This document shows, piece by piece, positions 34,533 to 47,734 of a stretch of 64,000 nucleotides of DNA. Below the pieces are notes generated by a model, which was given only the letters and a program-made list of their open reading frames with translations, did no database searches and was not told the DNA's origin. Location: assembly GCA_022495995.1 (NCBI GenBank), contig JAFEMH010000077.1, forward strand, positions 372,001 to 436,000, written 5' to 3'. The DNA comes from Adenophora triphylla var. japonica (lineage: Eukaryota; Streptophyta; Magnoliopsida; Asterales; Campanulaceae). The translations under genes and the position numbers were made by a program. The stretch's first letter is position 1. Each line of letters opens with the position of its first letter.

Positions 34533-37500
34533 TGTAACGACCCTAAACCTAGACACTATTTTAGCATCCTATTATATGCATTTTATATTATTGGTTGACT
34601 TTATGTGCTTATTTTATGTCTTTAATTGATTGTGAAATAATTTTAAAGCTTTATGATTTAATTGGAAATAGGATAAAGTATTTTGGGTGAAGCATTATAA
34701 GTGAAAATAAATAAAATATAAAATGTAGTCAAGGTGTGTTGGGTAAAGATTTAGAGTAGAGGGGTTAATTTTAATACCTTAAGCCTAGGAGGACTTAATT
34801 GATCAATTTTGAAAAGAATTCAATTAATGGAAGTATGCGAAGGCCATACCTCCCTACTATTCCCCTTACCTCCCTTCATTTGACTTCTTCCTCCTCCTTC
34901 CCTTATCATCTTCTTCCTTACTTCTTCCAAGTTTTCTCCATGGGAAGCTCTCTCTAGATCCTTCCTCTTAAAAATCATAATAAATCAAATCCTTCTCCAT
35001 TTGACGATCCGGGTGTACTTTCGTGTTCGTGGAGTTGAGGGGAACACATCGAACTAAGAAAATTCTTATTCCATCTCATATTTGCTAAAGTAAGTTATTA
35101 TGACTTCCTTCTAATAATTGTCATTTTATGTGTTAATGAATACTTTGTTGAAAGAAAAGGATTTTGGAAATTTTAAATAATGTTATTTGAGTAAAATGGA
35201 TTATTTAAGGTTGAATTGAATTTTAGTGATGAGATGGTAGTCTAAGTTGAAGGAATGAGGGTATAATGAGTGTAAGATGTTAATGACTTTAATGGAGTTA
35301 GTGTATGTGATTATATCCATCTTACTTTGATTTGGGAGATGTTGTGAGTATACCTCAATTGGGTTGAAAGAAGTAGAAAAATGATTTGATATGCTTTTAA
35401 TGGTGTGTGTTATTAGGAATTTTCTTTAAACTTGCTTATAAAATGTTAAATGTTGATATTAATTGTTATAATGGATGTTTGGTATATTGGAGTACTTTCT
35501 TGGAGTGGAAAAGTTGATTAATGACCTAAATGTGGTGTTGTTGTTCATAGGAGTTGATAAAGAGTAAGATGTTATGGTTAAAGTAGAGACAAGAATGTTA
35601 AACATGAAATGTGGTTGTGTGATGGGTGAATTAATCAAGTGGTATGTGATCTAGGTTTATCTTAGTGATGGTAATGGTTTAGTAAGAGTTTTGGGTAAAG
35701 TTAGTGAGCCTTGTTGTACCTTAAAAACAGAGTATGTTGGTGTTATGCTTGAAATTGGTTAATGATGTTCATTTACGCTTTATTATGAATTCTGGGCTGA
35801 GAGCACGACTCGTGCTCCGAAGCACGAGTTGGGCACGAGTCGTCCCTTGGGATTTGAACAAAGTCGTGACTTGTGGGGACGAGTGTTTCAGGAGGGGTAT
35901 CAGAGGGGCACGAGTCGTGCCCTGCACTGCAGTCTTTGAATCATTTTCTAAGCTATAGAAACCTATTCAACTTGGGATATAATTGGACCCTCTTCAACTA
36001 GAATGGTAGTACTATATTTTAGCTATACAATGGTATCTTCCTTGGTCAAAATGGAATTGTGGAAGTAGTTTAAATATTGTCCGGAAAATGGTTGTTAAGC
36101 TTGATTCGTACTTCACCAAAGTGGTTCAAACTTGGGAAGTAGATCTTGAACTTTTATTAAGGTTATCCGAGGTTGTGTAATGACTATGTAGGAATGGTTT
36201 ATGATACATAGTGGCCTTACGTGCTCCATATCCTTGGTGATTGGGTTTGAATAGTGTAGAAGCTGTATGTTACGCTATTGTGCTAGTTTGAAAATGTGTA
36301 TTTATTATATTGCTACCTTGTTATCCAAAGTGTGGATTTATCTAGCATATGGTTATATGTCTATCCCAAGTGTGAATTTATTAGTTATATTGTTGCCTTA
36401 CTTGGATTCATATTCATTGATGGTACTATGTATAGTGTATTAAATGAATGTTGCACATTTTGGACTCATTGATGTATTCCGATATAAATGCTAGGGTTCC
36501 CTACTTTGGAATTCCTAAATTGTTTGGGATTTGTTCAAGGATTTATAGCCGTTGTGCTAATATGTTGAATACTTGTTATAGTATTTCTATCTTTATGATA
36601 TTCTATTGTTGTAGGATTCCCTACTTTGGAATTCCTAAACTGTACATGTTGAAACAAAGATTTATAGCCGTTGTGCTAATATGTTGAATACTTGTTATAG
36701 TATTGCTATCTTCATGATATGCTATTGTGGTATGTATCCCTACTTTGGATCATACAATGTTTGGTTAAGCAAGTATGTTATTACTGTGCTTAGTTATGAA
36801 AATTCAGCTGGTATTTGTTTGTTGGGCAATGTTATGGAATTATAATGGCACCGAGCCAAGTTCATTATAATTCATACATTGGTAACCCGGATTTGTCCCC
36901 CTTGTGTGGGATTAGTGGGCTAGCATCTCCTTTTGAGGTAGATGGTCTAGTTTCACTAGGGATATGACTGTGTGTCAGAATCTCTATGGTACTGTTATTG
37001 TTTATGGTTCCGAAACCGCTTCATCAACTGTTGCTGCTACTCGGATGTGTAAATTCCTTTTGGAGATAAAACCTTGGCTCAGTATCCTTCTAAGTGTTAC
37101 TTTATCGTACTTATGTGTTGTGATATATTCATGATGAGCTAGTCGTTGTTTCCAACCGGTATGGGACGGTTGGCGGCAGGGAGCCTCTCTTATTATGTGG
37201 ATATGTCTTTTGATGTGTTGCATCTTGTTTGGCATCTTGCTACATTCATAATAGCTTATTGAGATTTATTCTCACCCCTTCCCCTTTTACTGTTTTAGAT
37301 TGTGCTGAGACAGGTGACCTGAACCGGTGAGGCCAGGGATAAGAGTGTGGACTTTGGATTTTGGGACTTGTCAGGTTATGAAAATAAGTAGGTTGTCTGG
37401 AGTCTTTATTAAGTAATACTCTTTTATAAAGTTGTATAGAAAACTCTTTGTAAAACAATGTTATTTGGGGGTTTTCGATTAATTGATCAGATTATAGTTT

Positions 37501-37680
37501 ATTGAAGTTGTTGTTGAAATTTCCTCCAAAGTGGAGACATTATCAGTTGGTTTTAATTTGGAAGTTGAGAATCGGTTTTCTTTTAAGATGAAATAAAAGT
37601 TTTAAAAATTCAAGGTGAGTTTTCTTAGTTTGCCCCTCAAGCTCGGGATACGTGTTAGGATCCGGGTTGGGGTGCTCACA
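34533..37680 (+). repeat. 5' LTR of A1 (about 3.1 kb)
   Basis: Begins TGTAACGACCCTAAACC and ends GGGGTGCTCACA, immediately before the primer site. The first 210 bases match 40597-40806 with few changes. It contains the palindrome cluster GCACGACTCGTGC / GGCACGAGTCGTGCC at about 35797-35925 and two related 150-base blocks at 36490-36750 (TTCCCTACTTTGGAATTCCT). Confidence 0.85.
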
Positions 37681-37741
37681 GTTGGTATCAGAGCTTAGTT
37701 TAGAGGTCAAGGGTAGATGTCTAGACTAAGAGGGAGTGTGT

Positions 37742-38930
37742 GGTAATTGACGTCGAGTGTTTGATGCAGGAGTTTGTTCTAATGGCCGGAAGCAATGATG
37801 ACAGCGAAGAGTTCCAGATAATGAAGGAAAATGGATTGTTGAACGAGTATGTTAAGATTTTGGAAAATTATGAGAGATAAATGAATTTGATGATTTTTGT
37901 ACATGATTAATTGGGTTCTGAAAGGTTGAAATAGAGTGTTGGAAGTAGTAGAGAAAAGGGTGATAAAATGGTTGTGTTAATTGGGAAGGTGGTGTACTAT
38001 GGTTATATGGCTTAGAGTAAGTATGTGGTATTGTTCGGGTACCTTATAATGAAGTTGGTTAAGTTTGTAAAATTGTTGTTGTGATAGTAGGAATGAAAAT
38101 GATATGATTCTTAATTATCTATGTTATATGGCTTAGAGGAAGTATGTGGGATTAATAGGGACTTCATAATGAAAATGGACTACGTAGAGTATAGTAGTTG
38201 TTGAATTTGGGTATATATGGTATATAATAATGTTAAGGGTATAAATGATATTGAGCATATGAACTTGATTGTTGACAAAAAGTGTTAGAAATCATCTTGA
38301 ACTTGGTGGATCAGTATTCAGTCTGGTTTGAGGAATTGGCTCGGTGTTGCCCTCATTTGGTATCACATGAAGCGAGAAGAGTTCATAAGTTTGTAAAGGT
38401 TTGAGGATTGAGTTTAGGAAGAAATTATTGATTGATAACTTCACCAATTATCAGACCGCCATAGATAGAGCATATAAGGTCGAGAATGACATTGAGGAAA
38501 ATCGTGGAAGATCCAAAAGTGGGATTAGAAATAAACCAAAGTATCTAGGACAAGGATCCAAAATCACTTGGGGAAAACCAAGGACTTCAACTTCAGGGAG
38601 TTTGCGAAGGGAGCTTGTTGTAGCTTTTTCATCTAGGCCAATATCCAAACAGTATGGGATGATTTGTAAATTTTGCAAGAGGGTTGGGCATATCGAAGAT
38701 CAGTGTTGGAGTAAGCAAGACAGGTGTGTTAGAGAGATGGGGCACTTTAGGAGGAATTGCCCAAGGTTGCAGCGGAGTCGTGCTTCAATGCAGCGGTCAG
38801 CTGGGTGGACAACAAAGAGGTGGTACCGAAGGAGATAATGAAGAGAAACCAAAAAGGGAAGGTCTAAGGTCGGGTATGTGTTTCGGGTCTAGGAGAGATA
38901 GATCCCTCAGAGATCACTAGAGGTATATTA
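37742..38930 (+). pseudogene. Gag remnant of A1
   Basis: Pieces of the E-type Gag are recognisable: ATGGCCGGAAGCAATGATGA near the start (37782), then RIEFRKKLLIDNFTNYQTA (38405 on) and the first zinc knuckle CKFCKRVGHIEDQC. The second knuckle has lost a Cys-bearing segment (CVREMGHFRRNCP against CLNCGALGHFRRNC in E). The Trp-rich capsid core is missing. Non-functional. Confidence 0.8.
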
Positions 38931-38989
38931 CCTGTCTCAGAAGTAAGAGGTCATATTTTTACAGATCCTGTTTCATATCATTTATGTTT

Positions 38990-40580
38990 GGCATAGCATT
39001 TTGCTTCTATGTGGCATACATTGCTTGAGATTGTTTTATGTGATAGAGGTTTCTGCTCTTATGAGAGAGTACCTCGAATCTCCCTTTATTTACCACGATG
39101 ATGATGTGGTTATGGCTGAGCATGTATTGCCAGTTGATTTGGTATGATTACCAATTTATGATTTTGAGATATACTTGACCTGGATGGGTAAGTAGTTGTT
39201 GTGCATTGGTAGACTATCATAAGAAGTGAGTCTCCTTTTCTATGCCTAATTTGCTTATATAGGTATTTGATACATATAAACCTTAGGTGGTAATTTTGTT
39301 ATATATGCGTTAAAGCCAGAAAATTTGGTTAAAAAGTGTAAAGGGTATTTGGTATGTGTTAGACTTGCATAAGAAGTCTTTCCAAAAATTTTATGTGCTA
39401 GTTGTGAGTAGATGGTAATTGTGTTTCCATCGAAGTATCTCATGTGTTGATTCTGAGTATGATAAGCAGAATTTTTAATCCTTATCTTGATGGCTTTATG
39501 ATAATTATGATTGATGACCTCTTTGTTTATTTAAAGTTACGAGAGGATCATGAAGATCATTTGTGAGTTGTGTTATTTGCCTTTAGTGGGAATTCATCAT
39601 TTGAGAAGTTTAGCAAATGTGAGTTGACTCGAGAAGATTTCAAATTTTGGGTTCTATAGTCTTAAGCTCGGATGTTACCATGGTTCTTACGAGGATTGAG
39701 TCCGTAGTCTTTGGATTGGCATAAGGATTATCAAGGGATTCTTGAGAATTGTAAAATTGTCGATTTAGTTAACTCGGAAGGATATATCAATGGTGTAGAA
39801 TGTAATAAGGGTAAACCATATGGATAAGAGATAGAGAATAAATTGACTATAGATCTGATCCTCACCTTACCTAGTGGATGCGAGGACTTTGTGAATTTTA
39901 AGTGCGTATTAAAGGAGGATTAGGTTGTGATATTATGAGAATTGGGAAAGTAGTAGCGTATGCTTCGAGGAAGTTGACTTAGATAAAGTGGAATCTTCTT
40001 ATCCTCTACTCGAGAGTGGCTGCAATTGTGTTGCGTTATTTAAGCAGGAACCTTATCTTTTTGAAGCTCCATTTGAAATTGTTGTCGATCCTAAGGGTTT
40101 GAAGAATTTAGTTACTCAAAAGGAAGTGATCAATAGGCCAAAGTGATGGTTGGAACTATTAAAAGACTTTAACTGCGTTATTTTATAACATCCGAAAAAG
40201 TTATTTTGGTAGATTTCCTTTCAACTTGAAAAGTTTAATTAATCTTAGCGAGTTTGCGTATAATAGTAGTTTTTAGTTTAGCATTGAAATGGGTACTGTA
40301 TGAAGCTTAGTATGAAAAAATCATTTGCATGATCCCTCGTTTGTATGGAGTCCTTCAACTAATGATGATTAAGCAGATTTGACTTATGTGGGAGAACCAT
40401 TGAGAGTTATTAGCATTGCAAGTCCGGAATCAAAATTCTAGAGTATTCGGGTTGTGAGATGTATAGAAGAATCATGCCATTGAGAAAACTATTTGAAAGT
40501 TGTAATTTGAAATGTGTGAGAGGTAACCTTTGCTATTTGATCCTTAAGGTAAGTTTTTTTAAAATTCGGGACGAATTTTC
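38990..40580 (+). pseudogene. Pol remnant of A1
   Basis: Scattered traces only: YLDGFMIIMIDDLFVY (39490-39535) matches the RT region around the IDD box, followed by LREDHEDH and FEKFSKCEL-like text. Near 39950-40050 is an RNase H-like stretch (AYASRKLT, ESSYPLLESG in mixed frames). Many stops and deletions; the segment is about 1.6 kb where a full pol needs over 3 kb. Confidence 0.6.
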
Positions 40581-40596
40581 TTTAAGGGGGAGTGAG

Positions 40597-40806
40597 TGTA
40601 ACGACCCTAAACCTAGACACTATTTTAGCATCCTATTATATGCATTTTATATTATTGATTGACTTTATGTACTTATTTTATGTCTTTAATTGGTTGTGAA
40701 ATAATTTTAAAGCTTTATGATTTAATTGGAAATAGGATAAAGTATTTTGGGTGAAGCATAATAAGTGAAAATAAATAAAATATAAAATATAGTCAAGGTG
40801 TGTTGG
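40597..40806 (+). repeat. Truncated 3' LTR of A1
   Basis: TGTAACGACCCTAAACC onward matches 34533-34745 and stops within GTGTGTTGG, where minus-strand A2 sequence begins. Confidence 0.9.
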
Positions 40807-42726
40807 TCATCATTGCTTCCGGCAAACCTCCTGAATAAATTTATCATCTCTTCGTTCTGAATTCCATCTGTCCCCATATTTCCTTCATTTTCTGGAACCT
40901 TTCGATGGTCATCATTTCTTCCGGCAATTAGAACAAACTCCTGCATTAAACACTCGGCGTCAATTACCACACACTTCCCCTTAGTTTAGACATCTACCCT
41001 TGACCTCTAAACTAACCTCTGATACCAACTGTGAGCACCCCAACCCGAAACCTAACGCGTGTCCCGAGCTTGAGAAGCCCAACTAAGAAAACCCATCTTA
41101 ATTATTTAAAAACTTTTATTTCATCTTACAGGAAAATCAATTCTCAACCTGCCAAAATAACTCAACTAATAATATCTCCACTTGGAGGAATTTCAACAAC
41201 AACTTCAATAAACCATAATCTGATCAATTACATCGAAAACCCCCAAATAACTTTGTGTTACAAAAGAGTTTTATATATACAACTTTCCAAAAGAGTAATG
41301 CTTAATAAATACTCCCAAACAACCTACTCATATACATAACCTGACAAGTCCCAAAAGCAAAAGTCCACACTCTTATCCCCGGCCTCACTGGTTCAGGTCA
41401 CCTGTCTCAGCACGATCTAAAACAGTAAAGGGGAAGGGGTGAGAATAAATCTCAATAAGCTATTATGAATGTAGCAATATGCCAAACAAGATGCAACACA
41501 TAGCATGGTTACACATAACACATTATTAAAGCGGTAAACACCTTACGTTACCTCATTTTACCTTTCTCGTCTGAACAATATGTCGTACAACGTGGGAGTA
41601 AAACTCCGCTCTTTGATGAACTGCCCCCGTGCACATTCACCGCTTATAGGACTCATACTCCAGAGATCCATATAAGGAAGAAAATACTTATATGACTCTT
41701 CATTCAGAGTACCATATAATAACACCGCTATCTGTAAGGATTTTGGCTTAATACAGAAGCATTCCACCTAAATCCAATGAAATTGCAGCTAACTGTAAGG
41801 CTTTTGGCTCAATACAGAAGCTTGCACACCCCAAGCTGCTGACCACAGAAGGGGGACAGTCACAGGTATAATGAACCTTCAATCACTTATAGAACACATC
41901 CATAATTGATTGAATTCCATTATACCCCTAAACCTCGTATAATATAAACACGTTCAAGCACATAATAGTTACTTGAAATAAGATCCACCAAAGAGATAAT
42001 AATATAACAACATGGTAATGTATACTCATGTTAATTCAATACCATAGTGCAACATCCATTTAATACACTATGCATAATACCATCAATGAATATGAATTCA
42101 AGTAAGGTAACAATATAACCAATTAATCCACACTTGGGATACAATATAACAACATGCCAAATAATCCACACTTGGGATACAATAGGACAACATGCCAAAT
42201 AATCCACACTTGGGATACAATAGGACAACATGCCAAATAATCCACACTTGGGATAACAATGCCACAATGTGATAAATACACATTTCCAACTAGCGCAATA
42301 GTGTAACCTATAGCTTCTACACTATTCAAACCAACCACCAAGGATATGGAAGCAAGTAAGGTCACCATGTACCATAAACCATTCCTACATAGTCATTACA
42401 CACCCTTGAATAACCTTAATAAAAGTTCAAGATCAAATTCCCAAGTTTGAACCACTTTGATGAAGTTACGAATCAAGCTTATCAACCATCTTTCGAACAA
42501 TATTTAAACTACTTCCACAATTCCATTTTGACCAAGAAAGATACCGTTGTATAGCTAAAATGTTCTACTACCATTATAGTTAAAGAGGGTCCAATTATAT
42601 CCGAGGTTGAATAGGTTTCTATAGATTGAAAAATGATTCAGAGACTGAAGTGCAGGGCACGACTCGTGCCCCAGGGCACGACTCGTGCCCCTCTGATACC
42701 CCTCCTGAAACACTCGTCCCCACAAG

Positions 42727-43765
42727 TGTAGCGTTGTGAGAAAATTTCATCTTTTCATCTTTTTGAGTCGCCACCTATATTATTCGTTTGGAAACATAGG
42801 AAAACCATTTTGAGAGATTTGAGTTCGGGGCTTAGGTTATGAAATGGGTAGGTTTAGAAGGCATCCATTTCACCCAATCCGGAGATTGGTCTTGCTAAAG
42901 AAAAGAGAGGTTTTCAATCTTTTAAAATATATAATTAAAGAAGAACAAATAAATCCTAATCAATTTCTTGATTAGGAATGTCGGATTGTATGCTTCGAGA
43001 TCGCCTCCATTGACTGAAGGGACTCTAGGCTAATCCTTTTAGTGGGATTACACTACTCTAAAATCAATAGAGGGATTGAGAAGAGAAACAAAAGCTTAAA
43101 GGATGATTACCTTTTGAGAAGGGATTCGGACAGAGTTTCGACTCAAGTTTAGAGTCGAAACTTGATACGGACAGAGCTTCGCCTCGATCCTTGACTTGGA
43201 TCTTGATGCGGACAGAGCTTCGCCTTGGTCCCCTGATTCGGACTTCGATGTTTGTTTATCAACAAGGTTGACGAACAAACTTTGAGGTGATTTAGGGTGA
43301 TTTCGTAGGAACCTTTCAGGGAGAGGAACCTACAAAATGTGTGTGTTGTGTGAAATTGTCGACCTCTGAAACACTGAAAGTCATCCAGTATTTATAGGAG
43401 GTTGGAGAGGTGAAGGTGGAGAGGTAAAATACCCTAGGAAGGTTCCAGAACTCAGTTCTGATTGGATACCCGAATTGATAAGGTTTTATCCAAAAAGAGA
43501 GTTTGAAACGGAGAAGAAGAGTGATTTCTGCACATCCTGTCGAGGGGATATCTCGCGCGAGACAAGATATCTCGTGCGAGATAACTAGTCTGATGACTAT
43601 TTTGTCCTCTTCAGTTGTTCCGTTAGTCAGTTAGGTCCAAAACTAACGAGGTTAGTTAGAAACTTAACGAAACATGACGAAACTGATATGCTTTCATCAA
43701 AACACAAAAGAGAGATGAAGAGTAGTGTAATCATGTAGTTATGAGTTCAAAATGGGGTGTCTACA
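42727..43765 (-). repeat. 3' LTR of D
   Basis: Minus strand TGTAGACACCCCATT...CAACGCTACA. A TATA box on the minus strand (TATAAATA, 43389-43396) is conserved in both LTRs. The palindrome pair TCTCGCGCGAGA and ATCTCGTGCGAGAT lies at 43551-43582. Confidence 0.9.
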
Positions 43766-44115
43766 GAGCCCCTCGGCGACAGGTCTTATGAAAAAAGAAG
43801 TGTCGTCGATAAAAAAGACATCATTCTGAACACTGGGATGGTCGTGCCGCACGGCTGCCTACGTATCTCTATCGGAGAATCAGACCAAAACGTAGTTTGA
43901 CTCCAAAACACGAAAAGGTTGCTGTAGGTATTTTGAAAATCACTTTGAAAATCGAGGAGATTTCATTTTTGAAAAGGCAAATCCATACTGAGGAATCAAA
44001 TCATGACCCAATTCTGAATATACCTGTCCGTCTGAAGATTCGCCTGCTTGGGCTCCGAACCTGCGGGGAAAGATGTTAGAAAACAAAGGTTTTACCTGTC
44101 CGGTCCTTTGTGTCC

Positions 44116-44640
44116 TGTTGGTTTGTCTGGAGTGAGGTGACGATCTTGGTGATTCAAGACCGAGCTTTTTGTTGAGGTGACGATCCTGGCGATTCGGGAC
44201 CAAGCTTTTTGTTGAGTAGTACTCCACATACTACTTATAGATGCTTGACACACCTACTTGGTGACGATCCTGGCGATTCAAGACCGAGCTTTTGTTGAGT
44301 AGTACTCGACATACTACTTGTAGATGCTTGACACACCTACTTGGTGACGATCCTGGCGATTCAAGACCGAGCTTTTGTTGAGTAGTACTCGACATACTAC
44401 TTATAGATGCTTGACACACCTACTTGGTGACGATCCTGGCGATTCAAGACCGAGCTTTTGTTGAGTAGTACTCGACATACTACTTGTAGATGCTTGACAC
44501 ACCTACTTGGTGACGATCCACCTGTAAGGGCGCTGAATCGGGCTTTTGTTGGTGAGTACTTGACATACTTACCCTAGATGCTTGACACATCTATTTGATG
44601 ACGATCCACCTGTAAGGGCGCTGAATCGGGCTTTTTTGTT
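44116..44640. repeat. 83-base tandem array in D
   Basis: Starts of GACGATCCTGGCGATTCAAG at 44263, 44346 and 44429, and a variant at 44512, give a period of 83 bases. The unit includes TAGTACTCGACATACTACTT and TAGATGCTTGACACACCTAC. Outer copies are diverged. Confidence 0.9.
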
Positions 44641-44646
44641 GGAATA

Positions 44647-44962
44647 TGCTTGACGCATGGCACTTGACGTGACGGTTGCTTGACGCGATGGTTGCTTGAC
44701 GCGATGGTTGCTTTGACGCTATGGTTGCTTGATGCAATGGATGCTTGATGCGATGGTTGCTTGACGCCATGGATGCTTGACGCAATGGATGCTTGACGCG
44801 ATGGATGCTTGACGCAATGGATGCTTGACGCGATGGTTGCTTGACGCCATGGATGCTTGACGCAATGGATGCTTGACGCGATGGATGCTTGACGCAATGG
44901 TTGCTTGACGCAATGGATGCTTGACGCGATGGTTGCTTGACGCAATGGATGCTTGACGCGAT
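44647..44962. repeat. 16-base tandem array in D
   Basis: About 20 copies of GCTTGACGCGATGGAT with variation (CAATGG, CCATGG, GGTT). Because 16 is not a multiple of 3 and the unit lacks stops on the minus strand, all three minus frames stay open and repeat one 16-residue pattern. This is an array, not a gene. Confidence 0.95.
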
Positions 44963-46939
44963 CAATTGGATGCATTGATAGATGGAAAGGTAGGCGAAAT
45001 CCAAACACTCAACATGTTTGATCTAATTCTTGAAAGTAGGTACTTGACGTGCCTTACGCATTTTAATTCCTGCAAGAGGGTTAGTGAAAGCATTTGCATA
45101 ACAACATATATTCACTTAAGTGTTTGTTTGTTCAAGACGATCAATGTGCACTCGACTCCAAGAATCAGCGGAGAGAATGAGTTATTTGAAAATTGTTTGT
45201 GATTTAGATTTTGGTTTTGAAGACCAACTCGTGAGGTCCATCTAAAGATCGAATGAGACAATCGTCTAAAAGGATTCCGTTGAGATAACCCAAGTTTAAC
45301 GCTAAGGTTAAGGATGCTTCAAGGATCTTTCGTTGTCGCAGGACTTTTCATCGTCAAGCCCCAAGTTTCTCATGTGATGATCATTGACTGAACGATGTCT
45401 AAACCACTCCAATGGCTTTTGCTATGTAGAACTGATGCTACTCAATCCAAAGCACGTATTTTCCAAAGGCTTCTCTCGATATTAAGCCCCAAGACTTCTT
45501 GTATGATACAGATGACTTCGTGAACAGGACTGCGAGGCTGCGTGAATTGAAGAAGGATCCCCTCCCTTTTCCCTTTGATTTTTTTTTCTTTGTGACGCAC
45601 CCTGGTTTTTGCCTAGACCGCCCTTTCGGGTTTTCAATCTAGCGGGCATCTCTTTTGCGTCTTTTGTTTGTGTGCTCTAACTTTTGCCTAGGCCGCTCTT
45701 TACGAGTTTTCAACCTAGCGAGCCATTTTTTTTGAAAAGCATGTTTACTCGAAGGAGACTCAGTTGGAAAAATCTCATTAAGGAGAAAGATGAGATCTCA
45801 AGTTTAGTTGAGAAGAGACGGACTCTATTTTTGGAAGGTGATCCAAGCATTGACTCTTTGGAGAAGTGTATTCTCTAATGATGAGAGTGAGAAATGAAGA
45901 GGAAATCCCCTAATGCAGATTTGATTACTCTTGAGAGTTTAAGTAGGGATTGACTGGGGGAGGAAAGGTTATGAAGCCCCAGTTTTGATGCTTGGATTTT
46001 AAGAGTGTGTATGAGAATGGCTAAGAGGAAGCCCCTAGACTCAACAAAGAACACTACATGGCTCAAAGATCTAGAAAAGTTGTTCTACTTTTAATGGACC
46101 TTGCATCATCTAGGAATTTCTTAACGAGTTTGAAAAGAAAGCCAATCATTAGCACGACTTAAGGCTAAACATTTTTCTTTATGGATGGATGTTGAAAGTC
46201 TTCTTCATTTGCGCTGCCATTCGGGCTTCATGGTAAGAGGATGTTGAGGGATCCCCTTTTCTTCGTTGGTATCACTTGACTCTTCTTCTTTATCGGAGGG
46301 TCCTTCTTGCCTTTGTTGAAATCCCATCTTTGTTGTGGGGGCGATGAAGGCTTGAGAGTTTTTCTTCTCTCTTTTTTTTTCTCTTTTTTTTTTGATGCTC
46401 TATTTTTGCCTAGGACGATTTGAGGAGTTTCATCCTAGCGAGCTTTTTATTTATTTTTGTACTCTCAAAGCCTTGAATTGATTAGCCCCACTCTTCTTGG
46501 GATGAATGTTGATAGCAGCGCCTTTGGCTTCCTTCGTTTGTTGATCTTCGACTTTCAACATGAGTAATGTTTAGCCTTAAGCCTTCTAAGGATAGTTTTC
46601 ATTTCAAACTTGTTTAGAAATTTCTATTTTTCGTAATGATTTAAGGAATGAGGGTCCACTATTCTGCATGGATCAAATGATACTCATAAAGAAGAACAAC
46701 TCTTGGGAAAGTGTTTAGGATAAAGAGATAACTTTATTGATAAGGAAATTCGAAACAGACTCGATAGTTTACTTGACACAAACTAGAGAGGATAGAGGTG
46801 GACTAGAATGACATAATGACTTTTCGAGAACATACTAGGAAGTTTACCTAATCTATATTTTTTTTCTTTTCTTGTTTTTTTCTTTTTTTTTTCAAAGGAA
46901 AAAGGGAGAGGACAATCGGAGCCCCAAGGTGGTGATGCT

Positions 46940-47734
46940 TCAGTTGATCTTCCCGGCTTCATACAAGTCTTGAATAACATCCTTCAAGTGATGGAAGTCA
47001 TTGGTGTCATGGCCGCTATAGTTGTGAAATTTACAAAACAAGTAGGGATCATGATTGAGAAAAGAGCTTTTCCCAGGAGGATTCCCTTCTCTAGGCTTAA
47101 TCTTTCCTTCTTCTACGAGGATGTCAAAGAGATCTTCTTGGGTGATTCCTTCAAATTGGACATATCGTCTATCTTTTCGCTTTCTTTCTGGATGGGGGGC
47201 AACAAATGACTTAGGATTGGTGAATCTACTAAGGTCATGGAGCCTTTCTTGGTTGAATTCCTTAAAGTGAGCATGATCTCCATATTTTCCTCCCTTGTCG
47301 TGTCGAGACCTTTCCTCGTTGAGTTCGACCATTTTGTGAAGTATCTTGATCTTTTCTTCATAGTACCTTTGTTGTGCGTGCATGTAGGCTTGAAATTCAT
47401 CCTCGATTTGGGCCCTTAATTCGGCTTCCACTCGGGCTCTTATGTTGGACTCCATTTGGGAACATACATCAATGATACATGCCTTAATGATTGACTCAAC
47501 CTCTTTATGCTCACGCTCCTTGCTTTGAGTGTGCTTGTCTCTTGGATCCGTGGTCTCCATGATTTCTAGCTTGTTGAGTTTTGTCTCGAGGGTGGCAATT
47601 TGTTGAATATGAGCCATTTTTTCTTGCTCGAGATGGTTCTTGAGAGTCTTGATTTCATTGGATGTGAATTCTACGACTTGCTTATCCTCTTTGGGGGTAC
47701 CACTTGCATAGAGAGTAGACGGAGTAGTCGCCAT
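46940..47734 (-). CDS. Gag-like protein of D (264 aa)
   Basis: Begins MATTPSTLYASGTPKEDKQV. Residues about 20-140 are strongly helical and charged, likely coiled coil (EIKTLKNHLEQEKMAHIQQI and later EAELRAQIEDEFQAYMHAQQ). The C-terminal part has FVAPHPERKRKDRRYVQFEG and ends CKFHNYSGHDTNDFHHLKDV, the C-x2-H...H-x4-H-type knuckle region of plant gypsy Gag, then IQDLYEAGKIN. No protease or RT follows. The frame is uninterrupted in a recently inserted element, suggesting the protein is used, perhaps to package or bind RNA. A 1.4-kb leader precedes it. Confidence 0.75.
   Translation of the reverse strand: MATTPSTLYASGTPKEDKQVVEFTSNEIKTLKNHLEQEKMAHIQQIATLETKLNKLEIMETTDPRDKHTQSKEREHKEVESIIKACIIDVCSQMESNIRARVEAELRAQIEDEFQAYMHAQQRYYEEKIKILHKMVELNEERSRHDKGGKYGDHAHFKEFNQERLHDLSRFTNPKSFVAPHPERKRKDRRYVQFEGITQEDLFDILVEEGKIKPREGNPPGKSSFLNHDPYLFCKFHNYSGHDTNDFHHLKDVIQDLYEAGKIN

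Larger units (their letters stand above)
34533..40806 (+). mobile_element. LTR retrotransposon A1 (Ty3/gypsy), decayed, 3' end truncated
   Basis: 5' LTR 34533-37680, primer site TGGTATCAGAGC (37683-37694), decayed gag and pol, polypurine tract TTTAAGGGGGAGTGAG (40581-40596) and only the first 210 bases of the 3' LTR. The initiator-Met primer site and very long LTR fit large Ty3/gypsy elements such as the Tekay/Del group. The lineage call is inference because pol is too decayed. It is related to A2 and E. Confidence 0.8.
43766..46939. other. Non-coding 3' interior of D
   Basis: No coding frame is supported. Holds the 83-base and 16-base tandem arrays and three copies of a CCTAGRCCG...CTAGCGAGC hairpin-like motif (about 45613-45652, 45688-45722 and 46407-46442). 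The polypurine tract is probably CGAGGGGCTC on the minus strand at 43766-43775. Confidence 0.6.

Noticed and set aside
44116..44962. CRISPR-like regular repeats
   Set aside because: Units are directly adjacent with no unique spacers, in a plant retrotransposon.
44574..45008. Long open frames with His/Ser-rich repeats
   Set aside because: They are a stop-free 16-base tandem array readable in three frames inside non-autonomous element D.
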